Source: Plicaturopsis crispa FD-325 SS-3 (lineage: Eukaryota; Basidiomycota; Agaricomycetes; Amylocorticiales; Amylocorticiaceae). From it: a stretch of 64,000 bases of DNA. Under the pieces are notes generated by a model, which made no database searches, was not told the DNA's origin, and was given only the letters and a program-made list of their open reading frames with translations. Numbering within the stretch: the stretch's first letter is position 1; each line of letters opens with the position of its first letter. The stretch covers positions 229,955-293,954 of the forward strand of contig KN832558.1 in NCBI GenBank assembly GCA_000827205.1. The letters are read 5' to 3'. This document shows, in pieces, positions 36,502 to 47,976 of the stretch. The translations under genes were made by a program, and so were the position numbers.

Positions 36502-37174
36502 TTAGACGGTCTCCTTGTGGGGTGGCGCACCGGGTGGTGCGGGGTAGCTGCCGTAGCCACCGTAAGTGGGCGGGGGCGCCTGCTATATGCCCAGTCAGCT
36601 ACATGCGATACACGGAAGGATGGGAGCGTCCTCACGTTCTCGTAGCCGTTGAAAGGGTATGCAGGCTGCTGGCCGTACTGCACCGGGGCCTGGCTCATCG
36701 GTTGCTGGCCGTAGGGCGGGTTCGGGTCGTACGTCGACGGCTGGGTAGCATACGAGACTGTCTCCGCCTGCGCAGCCGCCTTCTTGTTCCGGCTGCGACG
36801 GACGAGGAACCAGATGAGACCGATGAGAACCATTATGCCGACTAAGGGTCACTATCAGCAAGCATGACAAGCGGGTATTCGGTGGCAGACGTACCCAGGA
36901 CGCCGGCGATAATGGCATGGACTTTGGTGCTGACTTTGGGTTTACAGTGCTCGTTTCCAAAGCTGTTGGGGTGCGTGTTACAATCCCAGTAGACCAGCAT
37001 AAAAGGATACCACGTACACATCCTTGGTGCAAGTCTGCTCCCCAGCCCGCGCTTGCGGGACGGCGGAAATCGCCATGATGGCGGCGGCAGCGAGAGGAAT
37101 TACTGAGAAGCCTACAAATTCAGTCAGTCTCTCGTACACCTAATGCTCAGAGATGCGCAAGTCCACGTACTCAT
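36502..37174 (-). CDS. Small single-pass membrane protein with Pro/Tyr/Gln-rich tail, 150 aa
   Basis: Five exons (37171-37174, 37018-37111, 36895-36962, 36636-36841, 36502-36582) give a 150 aa frame. It has a signal-peptide-like N-terminus (residues 1 to about 24, ending in ARA), a short extracytoplasmic part with two Cys, one strong TM helix (about 46-68, VGIMVLIGLIWFLV) followed by a basic stop-transfer RRSRNKK, and a tail with repeated YGQQP/PPY-like motifs. The tail resembles PY-rich cytosolic regions that can bind WW domains, for example of Rsp5-type ligases; this is inference. The first coding exon is only four nucleotides. Family not recognised. Confidence 0.7.
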
Positions 37175-39367
37175 CGTGAAATTGATCTATAAGTAGTGAC
37201 TTGTGTGGTGTCGAGCGAGAGAGGGGTAGAGAAAGATAAGATACTTGGAGTGATACAACCGTTAATAAAGTGGACTGTTAAACGTTGGAAGAAATTGGGC
37301 GTTATAAGGATTGAGTGGACCGCGCAGCAGTACAAAGGAAGGGAGAACAATCGTCGGATTGCTTTTGTCTCGGTCGCGAGTTTGGCAGTATTTGCGTATA
37401 GTGGCACTTACACTGCCCTCTCTGCTCTGCCATCTGGAGCTGATGCGATGTGGAGCGATGCTATGTTGGCATCGTGACGTAGCGCCTTTTGGTCTAAGTA
37501 AGTCTTGGTAAATACCTGAAGAATAAGGAGGGGAACAAATGACTTAGTCGGCGCGGTGATTGTCTTCAAGTTGACGCGCGTCGGACGTCGCGTCAGGTAG
37601 CGTCGACGATTAACACCGGTCATGGCATGATATACTTATAGTAACAACGATTGTGGTGAGACAGACGAAGATGAGCATACTCAAACACAAAATGTGAGAC
37701 TTTGCCTCGTCCGACGATGTCCAAAAACTGCGCTTGTAGAATCCTCACTACATGTTGAGAGGAAACGATGCCAAGGACCTGCTGGCAACGTTAGCGTTGA
37801 CAAAGCCCCTTCGCGAACGCCGGGATCACAGGCTCGCCTTTGCCTACAATCGGACAGAGCTAAGGCTCCCCTTGTCGGGGCTACGTGCAGTAAACGAGAC
37901 GGAGGTGGTCACGGCGAGTCCCGAGATATCGGCCGCTGTTGGAGGTATACACCGGTGTGCACGGTCGAGGACGACGGTTCGCCTTCCTCGTGAGTAGCAA
38001 GCAAATTCCACGGGAATTATGTATTGTAGATTTTCGGTGATGGACTCGAAAGCAGTCTGCGTGCTTATCGATTATCTAGACTAGGTTGAGATTTAGTGTC
38101 GCAACGGATTTCTCGAGGGATAACATACCTGCTCTGCGAGGGGAATTCCCTGAGCTACCTTGTACTCAACGGTGTGCGTCAGGAACACATTGTCGGGTCA
38201 TAATCGCGTAAATCCTCAAGCCCGAGCAGTTTCCGTGGTGGGCAACGAGTGACAGTGAGCCTAAGTGATCTCCATAGTCAGTCTAGATCAATCGGAGGGC
38301 TGGGGATAGTGTCTGCAGCAAAATGGGAGACAAGCACGAGGATGAGGACATTCGAAGCGTGCCCTGTACAGGCCGGGGCGTGGTAGAGGATCGTGTGCCC
38401 TGCAAGCGGACAAAAACAAGGTCTGCGCAGGTCCCAAGATTATGTATGCTGGGTAGTCAATCCCGAATCCTGACTGGCAGGATCGTTCGGTAATGATCAA
38501 TCACCCCATCGACTAGGCACAACACAAAATAGCACTGGGTTAGTCAGTAACGAGCACGACATGTGAATCTGCAACGATAGACTCACGATAGACAGCTTCA
38601 TCAGAGCCGTTTGTAGTCTATCTCGGTTACAGCGTGTTTCATACAGCATCGGACCCACAGTGGTAGCCGTGACTGGCGTAACTCATTGCAAATAGCTCGG
38701 CGGTTCTTCAAGGCACGTCTACACCGTCGTAGACTCTGAGCATACAAAGAGGATGTCCCGGATCTGGCAAGGGGAGAGCGGCAAGGAGTCAAAGACGATG
38801 TAATTGGACCGCACGGTGAGCTTCAGGCATCAAGAATCGAGCGCTTGGAGCATGCAGTATGAGTAAAGCGAAGGTCGAAGCGTTGAACTATAGTCCTCCT
38901 AGGTCCTCTGGGAACCGTTTGAAGGGCCAATGAATGGTAAGTTTGAATGGTGATTGAACTTGAGACATTTGGGCGATCCCAAAATCCAAACTCCGCGACG
39001 ACGAAAAGCTATGCATCGCTTCAACCTGTTGCTCAAACCTCCCGCGCTACCTACGGAAATCATGCATCCAAGTCATCCACGTTTTGTTTGCTATCCAATT
39101 CAGGACGCAGTCGACAAACCTGTTTACTTAGACGAGCACAGCTCTATCCGGTGCCGTCGCGTTAAGATTCACCGCGTGTACTGAGCCGGCCCATTCACAG
39201 CAGGCGCCGACACTTCGAGGCCAGAGTCAAGGCACTGAGGATGTCTTCTCGCGAACAGGTATCAAGAGATATATAGATGTGCTACGTAGTAGAATGCTGT
39301 CTTTCTGTTCCCTCTTTGACAAGCACCTCTGGACGTTTGTCAGTATCTGCGCACCGGCAGTCAACAA
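37175..39367. other. 2.2 kb without supported gene
   Basis: Overlapping short frames in several phases (for example 37694-37997 and 38947-39184) with no recognisable family or splice logic. It includes the promoters of the 36502-37174 gene and of DUF6533 copy 1. Confidence 0.45.
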
Positions 39368-41021
39368 ATGGATCAATGGCCCCCAAGTTCCAATTCGTCA
39401 CACTCGTTGGTACCGACATTCCTCCTGCCCTGTATATAACCTAAACATTCGATAGGATAGGATTGTTTGCATGGCAGATCATTGGCATAAGTAAGTTTTG
39501 CAGACGTTCAACCTCTTCTTTCCGTCAACTGATCACCGATCATAGCGATCCTTTGGTTCGATATAGCCATTACATTTTCCGACGAGGTCCGTCTAATTTG
39601 GAGACGCCCGAAATCAATATCTACCGTCTTGTTTTTTGCCAACCGCTACCTCGTGGCGTTGACCAATTTTGCTCTCTTGCCGGGCCTTCTAATCACCTGG
39701 AATAGCGTGGTATGTCTCACAACGTTGTAAGATGTTAGTGTGTCCTTGGCTCACGATGTCACAGAGGTACTCTCGTACAGCTTCATCCTCATATGTGGTT
39801 GCTCATATTCGAGTCACCCCCTCCCAGTGGCTGCCAGACCTTCCAATGGTTCCGCCATGCTATCTTATGTGTGTCACACGTCACTGTTATGAGTGAGTTA
39901 AGATCAAGGTCTACAAACTCTCATAATGACCGTCGGCGTCCTCAGTAATCCTTATTCTGCGCACCTATGCAATCTACGGCTGTAACCGAAAGATTCTTGC
40001 CGTGCTTAGCGGCTTCGCTCTCGGAATTGGCGTATTTCTTGTCGTGAGTTTCTGAGGTTGCTACTTGGAAGTCCCGTTTTTGACCGTGCAAGGCAGTATT
40101 TCCTCAGCGTCAACGGTAAAACGCTCGCCCGACTTCTTAACTCTGAGGATTGGCAACTACCGCCGTCTCTGGACGATCAACGTACCAATGGGTGAGCTAT
40201 CTTGCTCTGTCGGGCTCATTGTGCAATAAATCTCACAAAGTCGCGCAGTTTTGTTTGCATAGCGGAGGGGGCAATAAGTTCGTATACACGCGCATATGAC
40301 GTGCTGCGCTCTTACAAAGAATCGTAGCTCCGGTCAGCATCGCAGCGATGCTCTTCGTCTTCGACCTTCTGGTCCTTGTCCTCACGGTATACAAAACATA
40401 CGGTACGGCTAAGGAGGTGCGGTCCCTATCTGGTCGGTTGCCCCTTGTCACGTTAATTCTCCGAGATGGTGCGATACCATATCATATTATCCAGTTCGAA
40501 GTGTGATGACTGATATTGTTCAGGTTCTCTATACTTTTTGTCAGCTAAGACCCGCAGTCTCACTCTAGGAAGGCTACTGACTTTGTTATTTCTAGATTAA
40601 TGGCCCTGGCATATCTCGTAAATATGACCCCAGTACGTGCGTCTGGATTCTGTTTGAGATACGCACTCAAACATGGAAACTATAGTTCGACTCTGTTCTT
40701 CTAATGCACGACAACATCAGTGATTTAAGACGAGCCTCACCTGTGTCCCGCAGCGAAGGGTATTTGTCCGGTAGCTTCAGTGTGTTCGCGAACTGGTAAG
40801 CGGCATCCGAAAACGATTCGCATCACTGTTGACAAGTCCTTAGTCTGTCCGTAACATTGGTTTCGCGGTTCATGCTCAATCTCCACGAAGCCGCACACAC
40901 TGGTGTCCTCTCGACCCGCGCAGATGAATCCGCCTCAATAGTATCTGGCATAGTATTCCGTGACATCCATGCCCACCGCCCTCCATATAGAGCGGACGGC
41001 GAACTTCAACTAGGTCCCTAA
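39368..41021 (+). CDS. DUF6533-type membrane protein, copy 1
   Basis: Multi-exon gene. Start at 39368 (MDQWPPSS), then an exon with RIGLFAWQIIGI. The exon from about 39545 carries the family hallmark: ILWFDIAITFSDEVRLIWRR followed by a FFANRYL segment (DUF6533 has an Asp-rich TM, WRR and NRY). Later exons show ILILRTYAIYGCNRKILAVL, a TM exon with SIAAMLFVFDLLVLVLTVYK, MALAYLVNMTP and SVTLVSRFMLNLHEAA near the end; stop at 41019-41021. Function unknown. It is a tandem paralogue of 42739-44428: exon order, introns and many bases are shared. The exon around 40690-40790 has stops in the phases I could test, so this copy may be slightly decayed. Confidence 0.68.
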
Positions 41022-41399
41022 TCCCAACCGCCAGGCAGAGCGTACTCCCGATAACGGGCTGCGTCTGAGGTCTCTGATCTTGAAAATCAGCAGTACGCAA
41101 CTGGTAAGTATGTCAATGGTATCTCGGACTGTCACGTTCCGCTGACCGATCTCACATGCGTACATAGCACTGAGTCACAGTGTTCGAGAGGGTTTATGCT
41201 TTACTCCTCCTCGAAGTGCATACTGCGTCTGCGGACGACATTCAAAACTTGTAAATTATAATCCTTAGATCTTTTGCACAAAAACCTTGGGCAACCTGTT
41301 GTCCATTCCTCCCGCGTACCCTTGTCAAGACTGACGCTAAGCTGCAAAGTACCTAGACACATTGGACAGCACGCGTCGAGTCTTGCATGGACATTGTCC

Positions 41400-41690
41400 T
41401 TCTCGTTCTACTACAGCCCCGACGACATCATCTCCTTCAGCTGACAAACTGTCGACGTGCGCGCCGCTCTCTCATCATACACGTCGGGATGCTCTATAAG
41501 CGCTTTGAGGGGGAGATCGATACCTCTGATAGTTCTCTCCAATGCGGCAGAAAACGAGAGCCTCGAGGCGGCCTGGGACTTATAGCTCGAGACGAGGAAC
41601 ATTGTGGTGGTCGACATGAAAGTACGAGGCATCTACGCCGTAATCGAGGCGGTCTATGGAGGCCGACTTGCCGGAGTAGGAACGTGATGT
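41400..41690 (+). pseudogene. Decayed fragment of the 5-oxoprolinase-like gene
   Basis: On the plus strand this segment aligns with the last exon of the minus-strand oxoprolinase gene at 44564-45182. Matches in order are DKL..DVRAALSS, ML.KRFEG, AAENESLEAA and ETRNIVVVDMKVRGI, but with frameshifts, stops and small deletions. Orientation is opposite to the intact gene. It lies between the two DUF6533 copies. It is a non-functional duplicate of the C-terminal HyuA region. Confidence 0.75.
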
Positions 41691-42738
41691 ATATGTCCTC
41701 TCGTGCGCTGTAAACAATCGAGCGTCCTGTCCCCTCCAGTCAGAGAGGAGTGAGGGGCTGCACAGGGTAGGGGACAACTGTACGATGATGCCGCACAGCC
41801 AGTCGATTTGACTGCTCGGTAGAGATCTACCACCGCACTGACAACATTTGTCGGTCATTAATATTGATAAGCAACGGACATGAGCCAATCTCGGGAATCA
41901 GCTGTACTTACGGTGAACAGGGCAACTGGTTGCACATGGCTCGGCGGGCCTCTATTCCATACACCGGTGGGCACATGTATATTCGTGTAAGATTTTCAAG
42001 ATTTGACCAGATGAGCTCGAAGTAAAAGGAAACAACGCCCAAGGGAGGCCCAGGGACCCTGAAAAAAGCCAATACTTTGTAGGTGTCAGTGGACGCAAGG
42101 ATGCTAGACCCCAGAATGTATATGGGCCTCGTTACCAGATAGACCTAAGTTAAGTGAACTGGACAGTGTAAGTTGCAGGTTGGTTGCAGGACGGAAAATG
42201 GTGTTCAACCCAGTCGCATATTTTGAACTCCGCGAACTTGAAAATATCATGCCTGCATCCTTGACTCAGTTGAACGTCTTAGTCTTCCCTTCACTGTTTA
42301 TGCTCAAGATGCCTCGAACCTTCGGCGGCGCGCTACAGCTACGCTACTACGACTCATACATCTTGCATACAGCCGAATCACAAAAGCTTCATAAGCTCCC
42401 TTGGCCATTTGAGTGAAAAGTGGAGCAAACACTTGCACGTTGACAGCTCCGAGTCAACCGCATCTCTTGTCCCGGGTCCCACATTGGTGCTCTACCGAAT
42501 CGAGCGTGAGCACAGGCAGTCGGACTGCTAGCCGGTGTAATCTTGTAGATCATGCGCTAATACCAGCCCTTCTCGGAGGTGTTTTCGCCCCCGAACGAGT
42601 ATCAGTGTCCATGCGCACTCGCTATATAATAGGTACTAAGTCTGGGTGACTAGTAGAACCTGCATCGATAGCTTTCTATCTAGGCCCAGTTGATCGACGT
42701 GGAAACCGCGACGCGTCAGCCGATAACTGCATACTCTC
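41691..42738. other. No supported gene between pseudogene and DUF6533 copy 2
   Basis: A plus-strand frame at 42198-42416 has no recognisable family. No further oxoprolinase (HyuB) sequence could be identified. Confidence 0.45.
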
Positions 42739-44428
42739 ATGGATCAATCGCCCTACAACCCGTCAGTCTCTACAGTCTCCTCTCCCTAAGCCTATACTCA
42801 TTGTTTGATAGGATCGGCATGTTTGCATGGCAGGCTATTGGCATAAGTAGGTCTCGGCGCATTCTTTCAGCTGCCTCTTTCCGAAAATTGGTCGTCAATC
42901 GTGCTAGCAATCCTTTGGTTTGATATGGCCCTCACTTTTGCCGACGAAGTCCGACTGATTTGGAGACGCCCGAAAACGACGTCTTCTGCCCTATTCTTTG
43001 CAAACCGCTATATATTGGCCTCGACTAACTGTACTCTTTTACCGGCCATAATAATGACCTGGGAAACAGAGGTACGCCCTGTGATTATCTGACCGTACCC
43101 CCAAATTGATGAATTGTGCAGAGGTATCTTTCCACCTCACCCATAGGTATTCAGTTGCTGAAGCTCGATTAACCACTCCCCAGTGGTTGCCAGACCTTTC
43201 AGTGGTTCCGTCATATCATCCTATGTGTTTCACAGCTCGTCGTTATGTGTGAGTTTGATTTGTCCCGTATTTGTGCTATCTCCGTTGATTGGCCATCGCC
43301 GTCCTTAGCGATCCTTGTTCTGCGCACATATGCCCTCTACGGTTGCAGCCGCAAAGTTTTTGTCGGGTTTGGCGGTTTGATGCTCGGAATTGCCACAGTA
43401 TTCGTCGTGAGTGGATCTTGTGGGATTGTTACCCAAAATCCTTCTCTAAATAGATCGAGGTAGTATTTCCTCAGCGTCAGCGGTAAAATGCTATTCCAAC
43501 TACTTTCCTCTCAAAATTGGCAACTACCGCCGTCTCAAAATAAACAACGTACCAACGGGTAAGACATCTTTTTCTTAGGCACATCGTGCAACAAAACTCA
43601 CGAAGCCATGCAGTTTTGCTTGCATAGCGGAGGGAGCAATAAGTCCATATGCTTGCGCACATTCCCGTGCTACACTCTTACCAAGAAATACAGCTCCGGT
43701 CAGCATATCGGCATTAGTCTTCGCATTCGACTTCCTCGTGCTTGCCCTCACCGTATGGAAAACGTATGGCACAGCCAAGGAGATGCGATCCATCTCTGGA
43801 CGGCTATCCCTTGTCACCTTGATGTTTCGAGATGGTGCGGCGCGAGATGTTTCTACTGATTTTGATCCTATAGACTGACATTGAACAGGCTCATTGTACT
43901 TCTTGTTAGCCAGACCCGTAATATTTCTCTTGAGATGTCACTGACTTCGTTATTATCAGTATAATGGCTTTGGCGCATCTCGCAAATCTTACCCCAGTGC
44001 GTGCATTTGTTCACTAAACATCTTCTCGAATTCCAATGATAGACGATAGTTCGACTATGCCATTCTTATGGACGAAAACAGCGGCGGTCCAAGGCAAGAC
44101 CCGTTTGTATCGCGCGGTGAAGCATACTTATCAGGTAGCTTCAGTGTGTTCGCCAACTGGTGAGTCCTATCCAAAAAAACGCGTATAAGTCTTGACTTGC
44201 ATCACTAGTCTGTCCGTGACATTGATTTCGCGGCTGATGCTCAATCTTCACGACGCCGCGCACGCCGGCGTCCTCTTGACCGGTGCGGACGCGTCCGCCT
44301 CGATCATATCTGGCATTATTTGCCGTGACATTCCGACCCACCACTCAGTCCATAGACTAGAGGATGCGTCCCAGAATGTTCTATTCCGACCACCCTATCC
44401 GTCGACTATTACAGTCCACAATGCCTAA
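42739..44428 (+). CDS. DUF6533-type membrane protein, copy 2
   Basis: Tandem paralogue of 39368-41021. Start at 42739 (MDQSPYNPS), exon RIGMFAWQAIGI, then ILWFDMALTFADEVRLIWRR and FFANRYILA (DUF6533 hallmark). Further exons show AILVLRTYALYGCSRKVFVGF, FVFDFLVLALTVWKTYGTAKE-like sequence, IMALAHLANLTP, and a long last exon with SVTLISRLMLNLHDAAHAGV ending in VHNA at 44428. About seven TM segments are expected. The C-terminal tail is longer than in copy 1. It is convergent with the oxoprolinase gene, only 135 bp from its stop codon. Function of the family is unknown. Confidence 0.72.
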
Positions 44429-44563
44429 AAGTCTGAGCGACAAGGCCCGGGGCGCATAAGTACAAAGGTCTGTAATCCACATTTACGACCGTAACGACAC
44501 CTAACGCTACAATTGTGTTTAGATAACAAGTCGAATATCCGTAAATGACCTTCGTGCACATGT

Positions 44564-47258
44564 TTACTCCAGAGTAATATACAGATGCTTACTGGCCACT
44601 ACCACCCTCGCTCCGGGCACTACCACAATGGTCTGTGTATCGTCGATGATCATAGCCGGTCCCTCTAGCACATCTCCAACCGTAAGCCCCTCGAGCAAAT
44701 ACACGGGTGTGTCGTCCACCCGCCCAACCTTGTCGAAATAAACACTGTGCCGCGAATTTATCTGCGCCGAGTTCACAGCACGCGTCGCCAGCCCGTCGAT
44801 CTCCGAGTATATGGACTGCCCAAGAGTGTCGAACGTCTTCCCGATGCCGCGTACTTTAACGTCGTCCACGATGATGTTCTTCGTTTCGAGCAGGAATCCA
44901 AACTCCGATTTGTACACCCGCTTGAAGGCGGCCTCGAAGTCCTCGTTCTCTTCCGCGGTGGGGAGCACCATGAGAGCGGTGTCGGTCCCTTCAAAGCGCA
45001 TATTGAGCATTCGCTCGACGTGTATGCGTTCTTCGGAGAAGCCCTGCGACGACAGAGCGGCGTGCACATCGGCAGTGAGCTTGTCGAGCCTCGAGATGAG
45101 GATGCGTTTGTTTTCGGGATTATAGAATGTCGAAGATGGCTCTTGTAACTCATATGCACTTGAGTGAACATGTTGGTTAAATCTGTCTAGTAGGGCAAGA
45201 AAGAAAAAATTACCGATCGGCAAGGGCTAGTCCGTACGCGGATAGGATGGAGCTATAGCGGTGAATTAGTATTGTCTTGATACCGAGAAGACTTGCGATC
45301 TCGCAAGCATGCTGTCCGCCTGCTCCACCGAAGCTCGCTAATCTGTGGCCAGCGTCAGTGAAGAGCGAAATGGATATGCAAGGGGCACCTACATATGCTT
45401 CGAGGTTGCGTATCCTCTCGCTTCGGTGAGAGCACGGATAGGCCTGCACATTGTTTCGTTTGCAACTTTGATAAAGCTGTTTCGCGATGAGTATGCGTCG
45501 TTTAGGAAGTAGAAAGGCATACGCACCCGTATATGATCTCATCGAGCGACAACTTTGCCTCATGACTGTCGTTGATGTCTTTTGCCACTTTCTCGAATGC
45601 AGTGCGCGACGCCTCCGCGTCCAGCGGCTCCTTCTCCGATTTTCCAAATATTTTCGGGAAGTAATCCGCGATGAGACGTCCCAGGAGTAGGTTAGCGTCC
45701 GTTACTGCTAACGGCCCACCCTTCCTAAAGATTGCATTGGGTGAGAAACGTAATTCAAAAGGTACGACGCAGAGCAGAGCTGCACCAAATACTTACCGAT
45801 AGCATGCCGGTCCTGGTTCTGCTCCAGCGCTCTCCGGTCCGGCCAGGAAAAGTCCGTTGCGGAAGGTGAGGCAGGATCCGCCACCCGCTGCGACAGTATT
45901 TATATCTAGCTGCGGAGATTGGATCGTCACGCCCGCTGTCGTGGTCTCGTACACGACTTCATAGCGCCCGTCGAAGCGCGATACATCAGTAGATGTTCCA
46001 CCAACGTCGAGCCTTCAATAGGTGCAATGTGAGAGATGGTATATGAAAATAAGCGAACATGCCGTACCCAATGATAGGATATTTCCGCGTCTCGTCCCAG
46101 CTTGTGAGGGCGTAGCCGACCACACCACCAGCGGGACCACTCAGAATGCTCTTCAATCCAGAGAAATTGTCAAGGTCAACGAGGCCGCCGTCGCTGCCCA
46201 TGAACTCGACTCGCGGACTCTTCATTGCACCGTCACGCAATTTCTCGTCAAACCCACCGAAAAAGCCATCGAGGTACTGCCGAAGAATCGGTGTGAGATA
46301 CGCATCGGCGGTCGAAGATACGCCACGAGGGACCATCTTGATCATGGGGAGGAGCTGCGCGGACTCGGAGACATGGGTGAAACCCAGGCTACGGGCGAGC
46401 TCGCCGATCTGCCGCTCGTGTGAGGGGAAGGTGTATGAATGTGCGAGTACGATTGCGAGCGATCGATATCCCGCGTCGTAGAGCTTTTTCAGATCTGCCT
46501 TGACAGCTTCGAGGTCTAAAGCACAGTCATTGTCAGAGGCGATCGAACACCGAAAACTGCTGGCGTGTAATGTTTACCTGGCTTCTTTAAAATGCGCACG
46601 GCTTCCCCTGATATACCCTGTACTATTTCTCCGGGGCCTTCTGCATCGCCAACGCCGTCCCATCCGGCGCCCCTGTATCCTCGCTTCACATTTCCGCTCT
46701 CGTCGAACTGCAGTGCATTCTCTTGCGCCTGTGGGTCGGATGTAAATCCAACGAGGGTGACACGCTCATCCACCTCAACTACATCGGTGTAGAGTGGTTG
46801 TGGACGGCGAATATTTAGGTCAAAGATCTTCGGTCGTGACTGGTTTCCGATGAGAAGTAGATCCTTGAACCCCCGAGTGATAACGAGCGCGTGCTTGTGT
46901 CCCTTGCGTTCGAGTAGCGCGTTCGTAGCAACCGTAGTGGAAAGGCGAATGTAGTCGATCTTATCTGTGTTCAGAACTGCTCCGCGGGGGATCGTAGTGC
47001 CCGTTACGACTTCGAGGATCCGGCGGATGCCTTCTGTCGGTGCATCGTCGTAGTTTGACCGATCCTGCGACACTGGTACAGCGTCTTAAGACTATACGCA
47101 TGCCAAAGATACCGATGTGACTCACAAAGTTTTACAACGATGTCCTTCCGCTCGTTGATGTTATCCGGGTCAGGGTAAGAGGCGTGGACATCGCAGAATG
47201 TGCCTCCACGGTCGGCGCATATGCGGATGGACCTGTCTGGGATCTGTGCACGCTGCAT
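44564..47258 (-). CDS. 5-oxoprolinase-like protein, HyuA half only, 773 aa
   Basis: Eight exons (47126-47258, 46578-47072, 46068-46515, 45797-46012, 45527-45724, 45393-45476, 45214-45342, 44564-45182) give an intact 773 aa frame. Family blocks include DRGGTFCDV (16-24), [61 protein letters not shown], and [16 protein letters not shown]. These define the HyuA (hydantoinase A/oxoprolinase) ATP-dependent module. Fungal 5-oxoprolinases are normally about 1,280-1,300 aa with a C-terminal HyuB domain; here the protein stops right after the domain boundary ([12 protein letters not shown]) and no HyuB sequence is seen downstream. In the glutathione (gamma-glutamyl) cycle the full enzyme opens 5-oxoproline to glutamate; this version probably cannot do so alone. 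Confidence 0.85.
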
Positions 47259-47976
47259 GTCGTGAGTTGTGAAAAGGTGTGCAGAGCTCGCTGTAACTGC
47301 TCAAGCGCTCACCCTTTATAAAGCATTCGGAAGTCATACGGAAGGAAACGCTTTCGCAATGAAAACGGCGCTTGACCGCCGGATTGCAAGTCGGACAGGA
47401 TCACAAACACGGGACGTCGACAAGCGAGGCATATACGGAACCTTCAGATTCCAGTCGCCTGTGTTACAGTATATACTACAAAGTCTATACGGCCGTACAG
47501 CGAGTGCTAGGAATAATTAATGTAAACAGTCAGGGTCCTCAGCATGTCCGGTGAGTCCCGAAATCCGACCCCTACGACCCCTCGGATCCGTGAAATATAC
47601 TCTGCGGCATTGGACGGCATTGCGACAGCGAGGCATAGTTTGCATTTTAGACAGATTACTGAAAGGGAGACTCATAACGCGAGATATCCAAACCCGTTAG
47701 CTAAGTAGAAAGGGAAAGAGACTATATGATAAGGAAAACAAGTTTAAGAAAACCAGATCAAACGAGTGGAATGGTGGGCAGGCATGCATGGTGTGTATAT
47801 CCAGCGCCGGCTGGGTATATATGAGTAGAAGGAAGGCCGGGAGGTTGGATGTCCACGAGAAACGCGTAGGTATACATCGCCCAGGGGTAGAACGCTCCGA
47901 AAGCGCGCATGGCCGCCAAAGGCGGGGGTGATGATCAGCGAGATGATGTCAAAAACGGTGAGTCGGTTTCGTGTGT
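47259..47976. other. Intergenic, no gene
   Basis: Holds the oxoprolinase promoter on the left and the 3' region of the Msb1-like gene on the right. Nothing else was seen. Confidence 0.5.

Noticed and set aside
44747-45148. Long plus-strand open frames inside the oxoprolinase last exon
   Set aside because: They are antisense shadows of a clearly conserved minus-strand coding exon.
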